A DNA stretch of 34,735 bases from contig JAFUTQ010000054.1 in assembly GCA_017484135.1 (NCBI GenBank), positions 1-34,735 of the forward strand, read 5' to 3'. The position numbers were made by a program, and so were the translations under genes. A model generated the notes under the pieces. That model was not told the origin of the DNA. It did not search any database and worked only from the letters and a program-made list of their open reading frames with translations. Position 1 is the first letter of the stretch; the number at the start of each line of letters is the position of its first letter. This document shows, piece after piece, positions 25,115-32,870 of this stretch. The DNA is from Lachnospiraceae bacterium. Lineage in GTDB: Bacteria; Bacillota; Clostridia; Lachnospirales; Lachnospiraceae.

Positions 25115-26059
25115 ATGAAGCGTAGAGGGAGAGCGGTAAAGATTGGACTTGCGGGCTGCGGGATATTGCTTGTGGTTTTTGCAGTCATTTTTTTTGTGAT
25201 CAGGCGCGTACCGGAGGAAAATATTGCGTATCACTACAGTGAGGATGTTTCCTTTATTTTCGGGAATGACAATCAGGTGGTTGCAAGCATCCGGAAAAGT
25301 CTGAAAGCACATGACCGTTTGATCATTCTGCGGTTTCAATCCGAGCAGGAGGTAACGGAGGATATCAGCGTGGTTGTGGGCGATATCATGAATTTTGCGT
25401 TGTACGATACCGACGCACCCGATGAGGGCGATTACCTGCGTTATCAGTATGGGGGGTATACCATTTCATACAGTCATGTTTCCCAGGAAAATGGGTATGA
25501 ATATGAGGTCGGAATCGAACCGGTATACTATACCACATGTGAGCAGGAAGAAGCGGTGGATGAAAAGGTCGCGCAGATACTTGAGGAATTAGAAATTTCC
25601 GACCGGATGCCGGATATAGAAAAGATCAGGCGGATTTATGGTTATGTCTATGAGCATGTGGAATACGATGATATACATAAAAAGAATGAAAATTACCATC
25701 TGAAAAGTACGGCGTATGGGGCTCTGATCTATGAGCGGGCCCTTTGCCAGGGGTACAGTGTTGCCATGTACCGGCTTCTCCGGGAGGCGGGCATTGATGC
25801 GCGTATCATCACAGGGTATGCCCGGCGCATGAACACGGATTCACAATCGGAGGTTTCCGATGCCACGGAATTTCATGCGTGGAATCTGGTGTGTCTGAAT
25901 GGAAAATATTATAATGTGGATGTCACATGGGATAAGCTGCTTGGGACAGAGGAGTATTTTATGAAAAGTGACCGCTCCTTTGATGATCATGTGAGAGACG
26001 CAGAATTTTTGACGGAAGAATTTTATCAGCGTTATCCGATGGCAGAGGAGGATTATTAA
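25115..26059 (+). CDS. Membrane-anchored transglutaminase-like protein
   Basis: A 314-aa protein with an N-terminal signal anchor (about 10-30) and a C-terminal transglutaminase-like domain with the papain-like triad C211 (ALCQGYS), H254 (EFHAWN) and D269 (NVDVTWD). The catalytic domain should face outside. Such proteins can be peptidases or protein cross-linkers; the substrate is unknown. A strong AGGAGGGG site 15 nt behind the iron-sulfur subunit gene suggests it is the last gene of the operon. No clear terminator follows. Confidence 0.88.
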   Translation: MKRRGRAVKIGLAGCGILLVVFAVIFFVIRRVPEENIAYHYSEDVSFIFGNDNQVVASIRKSLKAHDRLIILRFQSEQEVTEDISVVVGDIMNFALYDTDAPDEGDYLRYQYGGYTISYSHVSQENGYEYEVGIEPVYYTTCEQEEAVDEKVAQILEELEISDRMPDIEKIRRIYGYVYEHVEYDDIHKKNENYHLKSTAYGALIYERALCQGYSVAMYRLLREAGIDARIITGYARRMNTDSQSEVSDATEFHAWNLVCLNGKYYNVDVTWDKLLGTEEYFMKSDRSFDDHVRDAEFLTEEFYQRYPMAEEDY

Positions 26060-26121
26060 AATGCAGGCGTGGTGCAAATGATTCGTGCAACTGCATCCGG
26101 AAACCATGATGCGAGTGCCAC

Positions 26122-26150
26122 TTGAAAAAAAACAGAGGTCGTGCTATATT
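26122..26150 (+). promoter_or_regulatory. Predicted promoter of the DUF4418 gene
   Basis: TTGAAA and TATATT are 17 bp apart, 59 nt before the start codon. The -10 overlaps the first two bases of a dyad operator. Confidence 0.65.
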
Positions 26151-26169
26151 GTTAGATGCAACTAACCAA
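26149..26169. promoter_or_regulatory. TTRGTTAG dyad operator, site 3
   Basis: TTGTTAG-N6-CTAACCAA, directly downstream of the -10. It has the same half-site and spacer as the sites at 12180 and 14243, linking this gene to the iron locus. Confidence 0.7.
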
Positions 26170-26208
26170 ACAACTCAAACGACAAATAGTAGAAAGGAAG
26201 TTTAATTT

Positions 26209-26616
26209 ATGGAAAAACAGAAAAGAAAAATTAAAATCAGCGATATTACGTTTTTGGTTGTCAGTGCCATCTTTTTTATTGGTTCCCTGACCTTCTTTAA
26301 GCCGTGTGAGCCTATGGAGGACGGAGGGTGGATGACCTGCCACTGGGCAGGCCAGGCAGTGGCAGGGATTGCCGCTGTGTTGCTGGTAATTTCTATCCTG
26401 CATATCGTTGTCTCGAATGCTCAGATGAAAAGTGGTCTTTCCATGGCTGCAATTCCGATGGCGGTGCTTGCGGCTATCATACCGGGGCATTTGATCAATC
26501 TGTGCATGATGGATACGATGCGCTGCCATGCGGTCATGACACCGGGCACAATTGTTATGTCCGTGCTTGTGATTGCAGCGGCAGTGTTTGACATTGTTGT
26601 AAATCGCAAGAGATAA
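26209..26616 (+). CDS. DUF4418 family membrane protein
   Basis: A 135-aa protein with four hydrophobic helices. It has the conserved-looking Cys/His segments FKPC, MTCHWAGQA and DTMRCHAV, which I recognise as DUF4418. The Cys and His residues lie near the membrane surface and could bind metal. AAGGAAG lies upstream of the ATG. The shared dyad operator suggests it acts with the iron-linked ABC systems; a partnership with the permease at 12275 is my guess. Confidence 0.82.
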   Translation: MEKQKRKIKISDITFLVVSAIFFIGSLTFFKPCEPMEDGGWMTCHWAGQAVAGIAAVLLVISILHIVVSNAQMKSGLSMAAIPMAVLAAIIPGHLINLCMMDTMRCHAVMTPGTIVMSVLVIAAAVFDIVVNRKR

Positions 26617-26693
26617 CACTTTGCAGCTTTATTTTGGCGTGCTGCATTGACTGCATATAAAACCTTGGAGATATGTGAAGAAAGGAAAAAGAA

Positions 26694-27362
26694 ATGAAGA
26701 ACAAATACATCTATCTTGGTCTGATCGGAGCGGTGCTTTTGGGGATCGGCGACTGGCTGCTCGGGTTTGTGAATGCGACAGCGCCCACAGCGGAGGCTTT
26801 TGCATATATCAGAGCCGGACATGCGGCAGAGGATTATAGCTTGATGAGACCGACACTTGCGATGGCGCTTGGCGCAATTGGTGCACTCTTTTACTATCCG
26901 TGTTTTGTTCATATGGGAGACATTGTCACAGATGAGAAAAAGCGGAAAAGCTTGAATTTTCTTTTTGGACTCAGCAGCTTTTCACTTACGCTGATCCATA
27001 ACTTTTACGCTATCATTGTCTTTGTATATGCGTGGATGATGAGAAACGGCGGCGAAGCGCTTGCGGGAGATTTAAGTATGGCGATGGACGGGGCGATGGA
27101 CAAGGGCGTGATGGTTGGTTTTCTTGCTCTTGGAGCCGCACAGATTGTATTGTTTCTGCGGATTGTGAAGGGACAGACCATATTTCCTCGTCAGGCAGTC
27201 ATATTCCATCCGCTGGTCTGGCTGATTGTTTTCACTTTGATCGGTACGGTCCTTGTATCGGGTAACGCCTTTACTTATGGTCTATACACCTTCGGAACGA
27301 ATGGCGGGATGATTATATGGCTGGTTGCAGTGCTTGTGCTGTCCAGGGATTTGGCTTCGTAA
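26694..27362 (+). CDS. Multi-pass membrane protein, DUF6796-like, copy 1
   Basis: A 222-aa protein with about six or seven membrane helices. The first helix holds GIGDWLLGF, matched by GVGDCLLAF in the protein at 28421, so the two look paralogous. I recall this family as DUF6796, but the name is tentative. AAAGGAA lies upstream of the ATG. It lies 77 nt behind the DUF4418 gene and may be co-transcribed. Function unknown. Confidence 0.75.
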   Translation: MKNKYIYLGLIGAVLLGIGDWLLGFVNATAPTAEAFAYIRAGHAAEDYSLMRPTLAMALGAIGALFYYPCFVHMGDIVTDEKKRKSLNFLFGLSSFSLTLIHNFYAIIVFVYAWMMRNGGEALAGDLSMAMDGAMDKGVMVGFLALGAAQIVLFLRIVKGQTIFPRQAVIFHPLVWLIVFTLIGTVLVSGNAFTYGLYTFGTNGGMIIWLVAVLVLSRDLAS

Positions 27363-27452
27363 AGGAGAAAAAACAGAAAAATATTGAGCGCACTTGCTTA
27401 CGACATCCCGGCATGAAATGCGTCGGAAAAAAAGAAGGTGAGGTAATTGAGA

Positions 27453-28376
27453 ATGAGTCTGTCCGGCAAAATCGCTATGGGGACACTGCGGATGATTACA
27501 AAGATCTTTCCCAAAGCGAAAATCAATATTACAAACGTAGAAGATGAGTTGAAAAAGGCAAAAGTCTACAACAAGAAACATAAATATTCTACTCCGAAAA
27601 GCAGAAAGGTATTGTATAAAGAGGTTTCCATCGCGGGCTATCCCTGTCTGATCATACGAGCAGAAAAAAGATATCCCATCAAAGACAAGGCAATTCTCTA
27701 CATTCATGGAGGTATGCGGAATTCATGGAAAGAGGAACTTGTCGTAGCAAGGGGATATTCGATGCGGACCGGGATGGATGTATGGTATCCGGTCTATCCT
27801 TCTGCTACGGAGGTTCCGATTACGAAGTCCATTGAAGTAATCTATGCCATGTATCGAAAAATGACAATGAAATATGGCGCGGATAAAATTGCTCTGATGG
27901 GTTGTTCGTTCGGCGGGCAGTTTGCATTTGAGATGATCAATTGGAATAATCGGTGTAAAACACCTGTCGGAATGCCGGCGATTTTAATTGCATTATCCCC
28001 CGGAGGAGTTCCGGAAACGGAGGAGGACTGGCGGCTAATGCGGAAATATGCTGAAAAAGATCCGATCATAAATATACAAGCGATGGAGTTGATCGAGGAT
28101 GTTTGTGTTTCCTTTGGGGAAGAGATACCGGGGCATGCCCTGCATCCGATCGAGGAGGATTTTCATAATGCCCCGCCGACATATGTATATTATGCGGAGG
28201 AAACCTGTGCAGGAAATGCTGCGGCATATGTCAGAGCGTATGAGAGGGATGGATCAGGAGATAAAATGCACATGCATATACAGCGTGGAATGATGCATGG
28301 ATACGCATGTATACCCATATTTCCGGAGAGCAGAAGAGCGTACAGAGAACAGATAGAGCTGATACATGGGATATAA
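27453..28376 (+). CDS. Alpha/beta hydrolase (hormone-sensitive-lipase-like)
   Basis: A 307-aa cytoplasmic hydrolase. The oxyanion motif is YIHGGMR (about 90), the nucleophile elbow is GCSFGG (about 152) and a C-terminal MHGY segment supplies the likely catalytic His. It resembles carboxylesterases/deacetylases acting on small esters; the substrate is unknown. ATG 27453 is preferred because GGTGAGG is 9 nt upstream; an in-frame TTG at 27447 is also possible. It lies between two related membrane protein genes, suggesting a functional link with them. Confidence 0.87.
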   Translation: MSLSGKIAMGTLRMITKIFPKAKINITNVEDELKKAKVYNKKHKYSTPKSRKVLYKEVSIAGYPCLIIRAEKRYPIKDKAILYIHGGMRNSWKEELVVARGYSMRTGMDVWYPVYPSATEVPITKSIEVIYAMYRKMTMKYGADKIALMGCSFGGQFAFEMINWNNRCKTPVGMPAILIALSPGGVPETEEDWRLMRKYAEKDPIINIQAMELIEDVCVSFGEEIPGHALHPIEEDFHNAPPTYVYYAEETCAGNAAAYVRAYERDGSGDKMHMHIQRGMMHGYACIPIFPESRRAYREQIELIHGI

Positions 28377-28420
28377 TCTGTGTGGGAGAGAAATGTTCTC
28401 GGTCTTAAGGAGGTGTACAT

Positions 28421-29134
28421 ATGGGATATGTAGAGGAAAGCAAAAGAAAATGGTATCTGATGGCCGGCTTTATCGGTATGATGTTTTGTGGTGTCGGAGA
28501 CTGTCTGCTTGCATTTATGGGAGAGGGTGCGCCTTATGTGTTTTATGGGATGATCAGCATGAATGTTTCCGAAGTGCCGATGGTGCTTTATCAGGTATCC
28601 TTTTTGTTTGGAATTATAGCGGCGATTGGCTATCTGCTCGGCTCAAAGGGGATGTATTCCTATGTGAAAGACCGCGTTGAAAATAAAAACCCGAAGCTGC
28701 TTAAGGTGTACACATTCGGGGCAGCGATGATGTCGATTGGAATTTTTGGAATTCATGCGATATGCTGTCTTGCAATGATGAATATTCAGGCGGCGGTGAG
28801 AGCAGGGCTGTCCGCGGAGGCAATCGAGCAGTATTTCACCGCGCCGGATCTTTATCCGTTCATTCTCGGAACTACGTGGCAGACGGTAGCAGATGTTATA
28901 GTGGGAATCACATTTATCATCATGGTGTGTAAGAAGATTGTAAATGTTTCTAGGGCGTGGATCGTGATCGGTCCACTGTGTCTTTATGTGCTCTGCCATA
29001 TCATAGCTTATATATTGGTGGCGGTGACGGGGAATCCTTCTTTGTCGAACTTTTTGGCCGGAGGGGAGACGTGGGGACTTGGCTTTATGTTCCTTGCGGT
29101 CAGGAGGGCGTGTGATAATAAAATGGGCGCGTAG
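28421..29134 (+). CDS. Multi-pass membrane protein, DUF6796-like, copy 2
   Basis: A 237-aa protein with about six or seven membrane helices, sharing the first-helix motif and overall plan with the protein at 26694. GGAGGTG lies 5-6 nt upstream of the ATG. The paralogues flank an alpha/beta hydrolase gene. Function unknown. Confidence 0.75.
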   Translation: MGYVEESKRKWYLMAGFIGMMFCGVGDCLLAFMGEGAPYVFYGMISMNVSEVPMVLYQVSFLFGIIAAIGYLLGSKGMYSYVKDRVENKNPKLLKVYTFGAAMMSIGIFGIHAICCLAMMNIQAAVRAGLSAEAIEQYFTAPDLYPFILGTTWQTVADVIVGITFIIMVCKKIVNVSRAWIVIGPLCLYVLCHIIAYILVAVTGNPSLSNFLAGGETWGLGFMFLAVRRACDNKMGA

Positions 29135-29166
29135 TTAGAGTGAACGAACTTTGAGAGGCTTATTAT

Positions 29167-29265
29167 ATGACCATTATCGTTCCGTTTTTTATGGCGTATT
29201 CCATTTTGGCAGTTGTTCCGGCGTGCAGTATCATTGCGGTTCTTGCCGGGTATCATCGGAAATAA
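29167..29265 (+). CDS. Possible 32-aa membrane peptide
   Basis: A short reading frame, M-T-I-I-V-P then a continuous hydrophobic stretch ending in AGYHRK, i.e. one membrane helix with a basic C-terminus. GAGAGG lies 8 nt upstream of the ATG. It fills most of the 219-nt gap before the AAA-ATPase gene. It could be a small membrane protein or a type I toxin-like peptide, or chance; no antisense RNA promoter is obvious. Confidence 0.4.
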   Translation: MTIIVPFFMAYSILAVVPACSIIAVLAGYHRK

Positions 29266-29353
29266 CGATGGTGAAATAGAATAAGATATGTTATACTCTT
29301 AAGAAATGTAGGAGTTTGGAAAGTGATTGCGTTCAGAGAGGGGGCAATCTATT

Positions 29354-30910
29354 GTGAGAAAATTCAATGTAACAGGATTGTGTGTGCCGGAAAAACATTA
29401 TATGGTAGATATCAGCAAAAAACTGGAACGCATCGTTGCCATGATTGAGGACGATGAATATTTCACGATTAATCGGGCGAGACAGTATGGAAAGACAACT
29501 ACTCTTTCGAGATTAGATGAAGGATTGAGGAATCAGTACACCGTTTTACAATTAAGCTTTGAAGGTGTGGGAGATGGCGCGTTTTCTAATGATAAGGCAT
29601 TTGTTCAGTTCCTCATCAAAAAAATTGCTACTGAATTAGAATATGGGAATCATGATGGTGGTCAGATTGAACTTTGGGCTGATACTTCCGTACTCTCTGA
29701 GGGTGATGCGTTTGATAATCTGAGTGATAAGATCACAGAACTGTGTAGAACTTCCGATCAGGAGATTGTTCTTATGATTGATGAGGTGGACAAGAGCTCG
29801 GATAATCAGATTTTTTTGAATTTTCTGGGTATGCTCCGGAATAAATATTTACTTCGCCAAAAGAACAGAGATGTCACATTTAAAAGTGTGATTCTGGCAG
29901 GAGTATATGATGTAAAAAATCTTAAATTGAAACTGCGTTCGGATGAAGAGCAGAAGTATAATAGTCCTTGGAACATTGCGGCGGATTTTAATGTGGATAT
30001 GAGTTTTTCTGCGGAAGAAATAGCAACCATGCTCTCGGAATATGAAAAGGATTATCATACCGGTATGGACGTGGAGAGAATGAGCAGGGAACTTTATTTT
30101 TACACGAGTGGTTATCCGTTTCTGGTAAGCCGTCTGTGCAAATGGATTGACGAAGATGGAGATAAAAAGTGGACAGTTGATAATCTAAGGACAGCCGAAA
30201 AGGAATTGCTAAAATGCCGGAATACGTTATTTGATGATCTGATTAAAAATATTGAAAACAATGGTGACCTGAAGCAGCTGATTACGAATATCCTGTATTA
30301 TGGTTATACACAGGGATTTAATCTGTCTGATCCGGTGATTCAAAAGGGAGCGATGCTTGGTATCCTTTCGGAGAAAGACCATGAGGTTGCAATATCAAAT
30401 GTGATATTTGAGACGTATCTATATGATTATCTGGTGAGTGTGAACAGTCGGGAGCATGGAATTATGGGACCGGAACGCAATCAGTTTGTGAAGGATGGGG
30501 GATTAGACGTTCTGCTTATCCTGACAAAATTTCAGGACTTCATGCGGTCGGAATACCGGCAGGAGGATGAGAAGTTTGTGGAACGGCAGGGGAGATTGTT
30601 ATTCTTATGTTTCCTGAAACCGATCATCAATGGAACAGGATTTTATTATGTGGAGCCGGAAACAAGAAATAGTACGCGGATGGATATTGTGGTTGCTTAC
30701 GGCGGAGAAGAGCATATCATCGAATTGAAGATCTGGCGGGGAGACGCATATCGGAAAGAGGGGATTCACCAGTTAGAAGGGTATATGGATAGCAGAGGGG
30801 CGGAGGTTGGATATATGGTGAGCTTTTCGTTTTTGAAGGAGAAAGAGTATAGGAGCGGATGGCTTAAAGAGGATGAGAGTGAGAAGAAGATATTTGAGGT
30901 TGTGGTGTGA
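29354..30910 (+). CDS. AAA-ATPase-like protein with PD-(D/E)XK nuclease-like C-terminus
   Basis: A 518-aa cytoplasmic protein. The N-terminal AAA domain has a degenerate P-loop (RARQYGKTT) and Walker B (IVLMIDEVD). The C-terminus has MDIVV...EHIIELKIWRG, the D-(x)n-ExK layout of PD-(D/E)XK nucleases. The GTG start at 29354 follows AGAGGGGG; an in-frame TTG at 29327 is less likely. This architecture is abundant and often multicopy in gut Firmicutes and Bacteroidetes, and its function is unproven; defence or mobile-element roles have been suggested. A shorter-range relative starts at 33849. Confidence 0.85.
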   Translation: MRKFNVTGLCVPEKHYMVDISKKLERIVAMIEDDEYFTINRARQYGKTTTLSRLDEGLRNQYTVLQLSFEGVGDGAFSNDKAFVQFLIKKIATELEYGNHDGGQIELWADTSVLSEGDAFDNLSDKITELCRTSDQEIVLMIDEVDKSSDNQIFLNFLGMLRNKYLLRQKNRDVTFKSVILAGVYDVKNLKLKLRSDEEQKYNSPWNIAADFNVDMSFSAEEIATMLSEYEKDYHTGMDVERMSRELYFYTSGYPFLVSRLCKWIDEDGDKKWTVDNLRTAEKELLKCRNTLFDDLIKNIENNGDLKQLITNILYYGYTQGFNLSDPVIQKGAMLGILSEKDHEVAISNVIFETYLYDYLVSVNSREHGIMGPERNQFVKDGGLDVLLILTKFQDFMRSEYRQEDEKFVERQGRLLFLCFLKPIINGTGFYYVEPETRNSTRMDIVVAYGGEEHIIELKIWRGDAYRKEGIHQLEGYMDSRGAEVGYMVSFSFLKEKEYRSGWLKEDESEKKIFEVVV

Positions 30911-30997
30911 GAGGGAATTTTTATGCACCAATTTACAATCTGTTCGTGCGTTTCAACCGGAAACAATATGAGAGGATGAATCGAAGAATCCGGTCTG

Positions 30998-31107
30998 AGC
31001 GCAAAGAATGTGGCAGATGCAGCAGGTATTGCATTTGAGGCAAAGTGGGATGAAAACGGCAGAGATTGTATTTGAATAGCGCATTAGATTTCTTCTACCC
31101 TCCGATT
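30998..31107 (+). pseudogene. Gene debris including a 27-nt copy of a DUF3791 gene
   Basis: Positions 31073-31099 are identical over 27 nt to 32946-32972, inside the DUF3791 gene at 32867, and the match continues with one deletion. Upstream, one frame is open from just after a stop at 30979 to 31075 without a start. The pieces look like remnants of genes broken by rearrangement or intron insertion. Confidence 0.6.
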
Positions 31108-31139
31108 TATGTCAGCTTGTTTTGAAACTGTGAATATTA

Positions 31140-31219
31140 TTATGAAGAGCCGTATGCGGGAAAGCCGCATGTACGGTTCTGTGAGGGGCTTACATTGTGA
31201 GGTGTAAGTCTATTCGACT
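31140..31219 (+). mobile_element. Group II intron 3' relic (domains V and VI)
   Basis: Domain V is 31147-31179: GAGCCGT pairs with ACGGTTC, ATGCGG with CCGCAT, with a GAAA-type loop and the 2-nt GT bulge. It is one nucleotide shorter than the usual 34. Domain VI follows, with stem CTTACA/TGTAAG at 31189-31208 and a probable 3' splice end near CTATTCGACTT. No intron-encoded reverse transcriptase and no 5' domains are present, so it is a fragment. Confidence 0.8.
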
Positions 31220-31230
31220 TGGGAGGGAAA

Positions 31231-32013
31231 ATGATAGGAATATATGATTGTTTTGGGTATGGTAGGGGGTATGATGTATCTTTTGAAGAACGGTACCAGT
31301 TGATAAGAAATGCAGGTTTTGATTGTGTGATGCTTTGGTGGAGCGATAAGTTTTGTAGGGGAATTGGATATCAAAATGATGCTACATTTGCTAGAAATGC
31401 AGGATTGATTATTGAAAATATTCACGCACCCGTTCATGAGCAGAATTCTTTGTCATCTGATAATTCAGAGGGAGAAAGTGTATTCCATGATTATTTACAA
31501 TGTGTAAACGATTGTTTTGAATTTAATATTCCGACAATGGTTGTTCATTTACCTGATGATGAATATCCTATAAATTATTTGGGTTTAGAAAGGCTGGAAA
31601 TAATTGTTAGAGAAGCAGAAAAGCATGATGTTCAGGTTGCTTTTGAAAATTTAAGGAATATAAAAAATTTATCGTTGGTGCTAAACTCATTTCAATCAAA
31701 AAATGTGGGGTATTGTTATGATAGTTGCCATCATATAAACTATGCTCCAAATGATGATTTATTGAAATTATATGGAAATCGTTTAATGGCACTACATTTA
31801 CAAGACAATGGTGGAAAACATAACCAACATCAATTACCATTTGATGGAAACATAGAATGGTCGATAGTTATGAAAAAAATATCGCTAACTGGATATAAAG
31901 GCGCTACAGCATTAGAGCCTATGAATTGGGATTATGAAAATTTGTCAATTCAGCAGTTTTTAGATTTAGCATATCAAAAAGCAAAAAGAATTGACGATAT
32001 GCGAACAAAATAG
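31231..32013 (+). CDS. Sugar phosphate isomerase/epimerase-like TIM barrel protein
   Basis: A 260-aa protein of the AP-endonuclease-2/xylose-isomerase-like barrel family. It has IENIHAPVHE, VVHLPDD, VAFENLRN, YCYDSCHH, LHLQDN and ALEPMNW, which supply the usual His, Glu and Asp metal ligands around the barrel. The substrate is unknown. GGGAGG lies 4 nt upstream of the ATG at 31231, immediately after the group II intron relic, so the original promoter has probably been lost or replaced. It is clearly more AT-rich than the upstream operons, which suggests acquisition by transfer. Confidence 0.88.
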   Translation: MIGIYDCFGYGRGYDVSFEERYQLIRNAGFDCVMLWWSDKFCRGIGYQNDATFARNAGLIIENIHAPVHEQNSLSSDNSEGESVFHDYLQCVNDCFEFNIPTMVVHLPDDEYPINYLGLERLEIIVREAEKHDVQVAFENLRNIKNLSLVLNSFQSKNVGYCYDSCHHINYAPNDDLLKLYGNRLMALHLQDNGGKHNQHQLPFDGNIEWSIVMKKISLTGYKGATALEPMNWDYENLSIQQFLDLAYQKAKRIDDMRTK

Positions 32014-32085
32014 ATTCCGGGTTGTCGAGAAAACAGCATTAAAATACAGCTTTTTTGTTATTTCTTTTAAAGGAAGAACTTCAAT

Positions 32086-32113
32086 TTGCTTTTGAACAGA
32101 ATTGTAGTACAAT
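32086..32113 (+). promoter_or_regulatory. Predicted promoter of the DUF3791-DUF3990 operon
   Basis: TTGCTT and TACAAT are 16 bp apart, 50 nt before the first start codon. Confidence 0.4.
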
Positions 32114-32163
32114 ATTTTTATGCAATCGACGAAAAACCGATTACTAACATGGAGGCGCAACGT

Positions 32164-32403
32164 ATGGACACAATTGGAACCATCCATAATTCCAAAGAAC
32201 TTGAATTTGTCGTGTTTTGTGTGGAAAATGTCGCTGCAAAGCTGGGTGTGAGTGCCGAAGAGATCTATAAGGCGTTTACGGATAAGAGCGACATTCTGAA
32301 CGGATACATCGTGCCTGAATACGAAATCCTGCACACGCAGAGCAGGGAGTATATCGTAAACGACATTATCGAACTGATGCAGGAAAGAGGTGTAACCATA
32401 TGA
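32164..32403 (+). CDS. DUF3791 family protein (probable antitoxin-like), first copy
   Basis: A 79-aa helical, acidic protein, recognised as DUF3791 by the EFVVFCVENVAAKLGVS and ILHTQSREYIVNDI segments. ATG 32164 is set by GGAGG 8 nt upstream. Its stop overlaps the start of the DUF3990 gene (ATGA), so the two are translated together. The size, charge and place before a predicted ADP-ribosyltransferase suggest an antitoxin; this is inference. Confidence 0.8.
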   Translation: MDTIGTIHNSKELEFVVFCVENVAAKLGVSAEEIYKAFTDKSDILNGYIVPEYEILHTQSREYIVNDIIELMQERGVTI

Positions 32404-32870
32404 TCCTCTATCACGGCTCTTATCTGGAAATTACAAAGCCTGATTTGAGGCATTCTCGACATAATGTGGACTTCGGTCTTGGTTTCTATACTACGCCGTT
32501 GTATGAACAGGCGGCAAAGTGGTGCGGTAAATTCAAACGTCGCGGCAAGGAGGGCATTATCTCTTGCTACGACTTTGATGAAGGCGTATACAAATCATTG
32601 AAGGTTTTGCAGTTTAACTCCTATTCTGAGGATTGGCTGAATTTTATCCTGAACTGCCGCAGCGGAAAGGATATCACAGATTACGATATCGTCATTGGCG
32701 GTGTGGCAAACGATAAGGTGTTCAACACAGTCGAGTTATTCTTTGACGGACTGATTGATAAGGCAGAAGCCATCAGTCGTCTGCGTTATGAAAGGCCGAA
32801 TTTGCAGATATGTTTGCGCAGCGGAAAGGCACTGGAGCATCTGCATTTTGAAAGGAGCGAGAAGGTATGA
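32400..32870 (+). CDS. DUF3990 family protein, predicted ADP-ribosyltransferase-like toxin
   Basis: A 156-aa protein with the DUF3990 pattern: ILYHGS at the start, FGLGFYTTPLYEQAAKW near 28, and YDIVIGGVAND near 97. DUF3990 resembles the ADP-ribosyltransferase fold, with the His and Tyr of the first two motifs as candidate NAD contacts. It lies between two DUF3791 genes with 4-nt ATGA overlaps on both sides. A toxin role follows from this arrangement but is not shown. Confidence 0.82.
   Translation: MILYHGSYLEITKPDLRHSRHNVDFGLGFYTTPLYEQAAKWCGKFKRRGKEGIISCYDFDEGVYKSLKVLQFNSYSEDWLNFILNCRSGKDITDYDIVIGGVANDKVFNTVELFFDGLIDKAEAISRLRYERPNLQICLRSGKALEHLHFERSEKV

Noticed and set aside
26075-30970. 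Resemblance between 26089-26120 and 30941-30972 (TTCGTGC, then CCGGAAAC)
   Set aside because: The shared blocks are short, the spacing differs and no common gene or structure explains them, so chance is likely.
30911-31230. Intact group II intron with reverse transcriptase
   Set aside because: No reverse transcriptase frame or 5' intron domains are found. Only domains V and VI remain.
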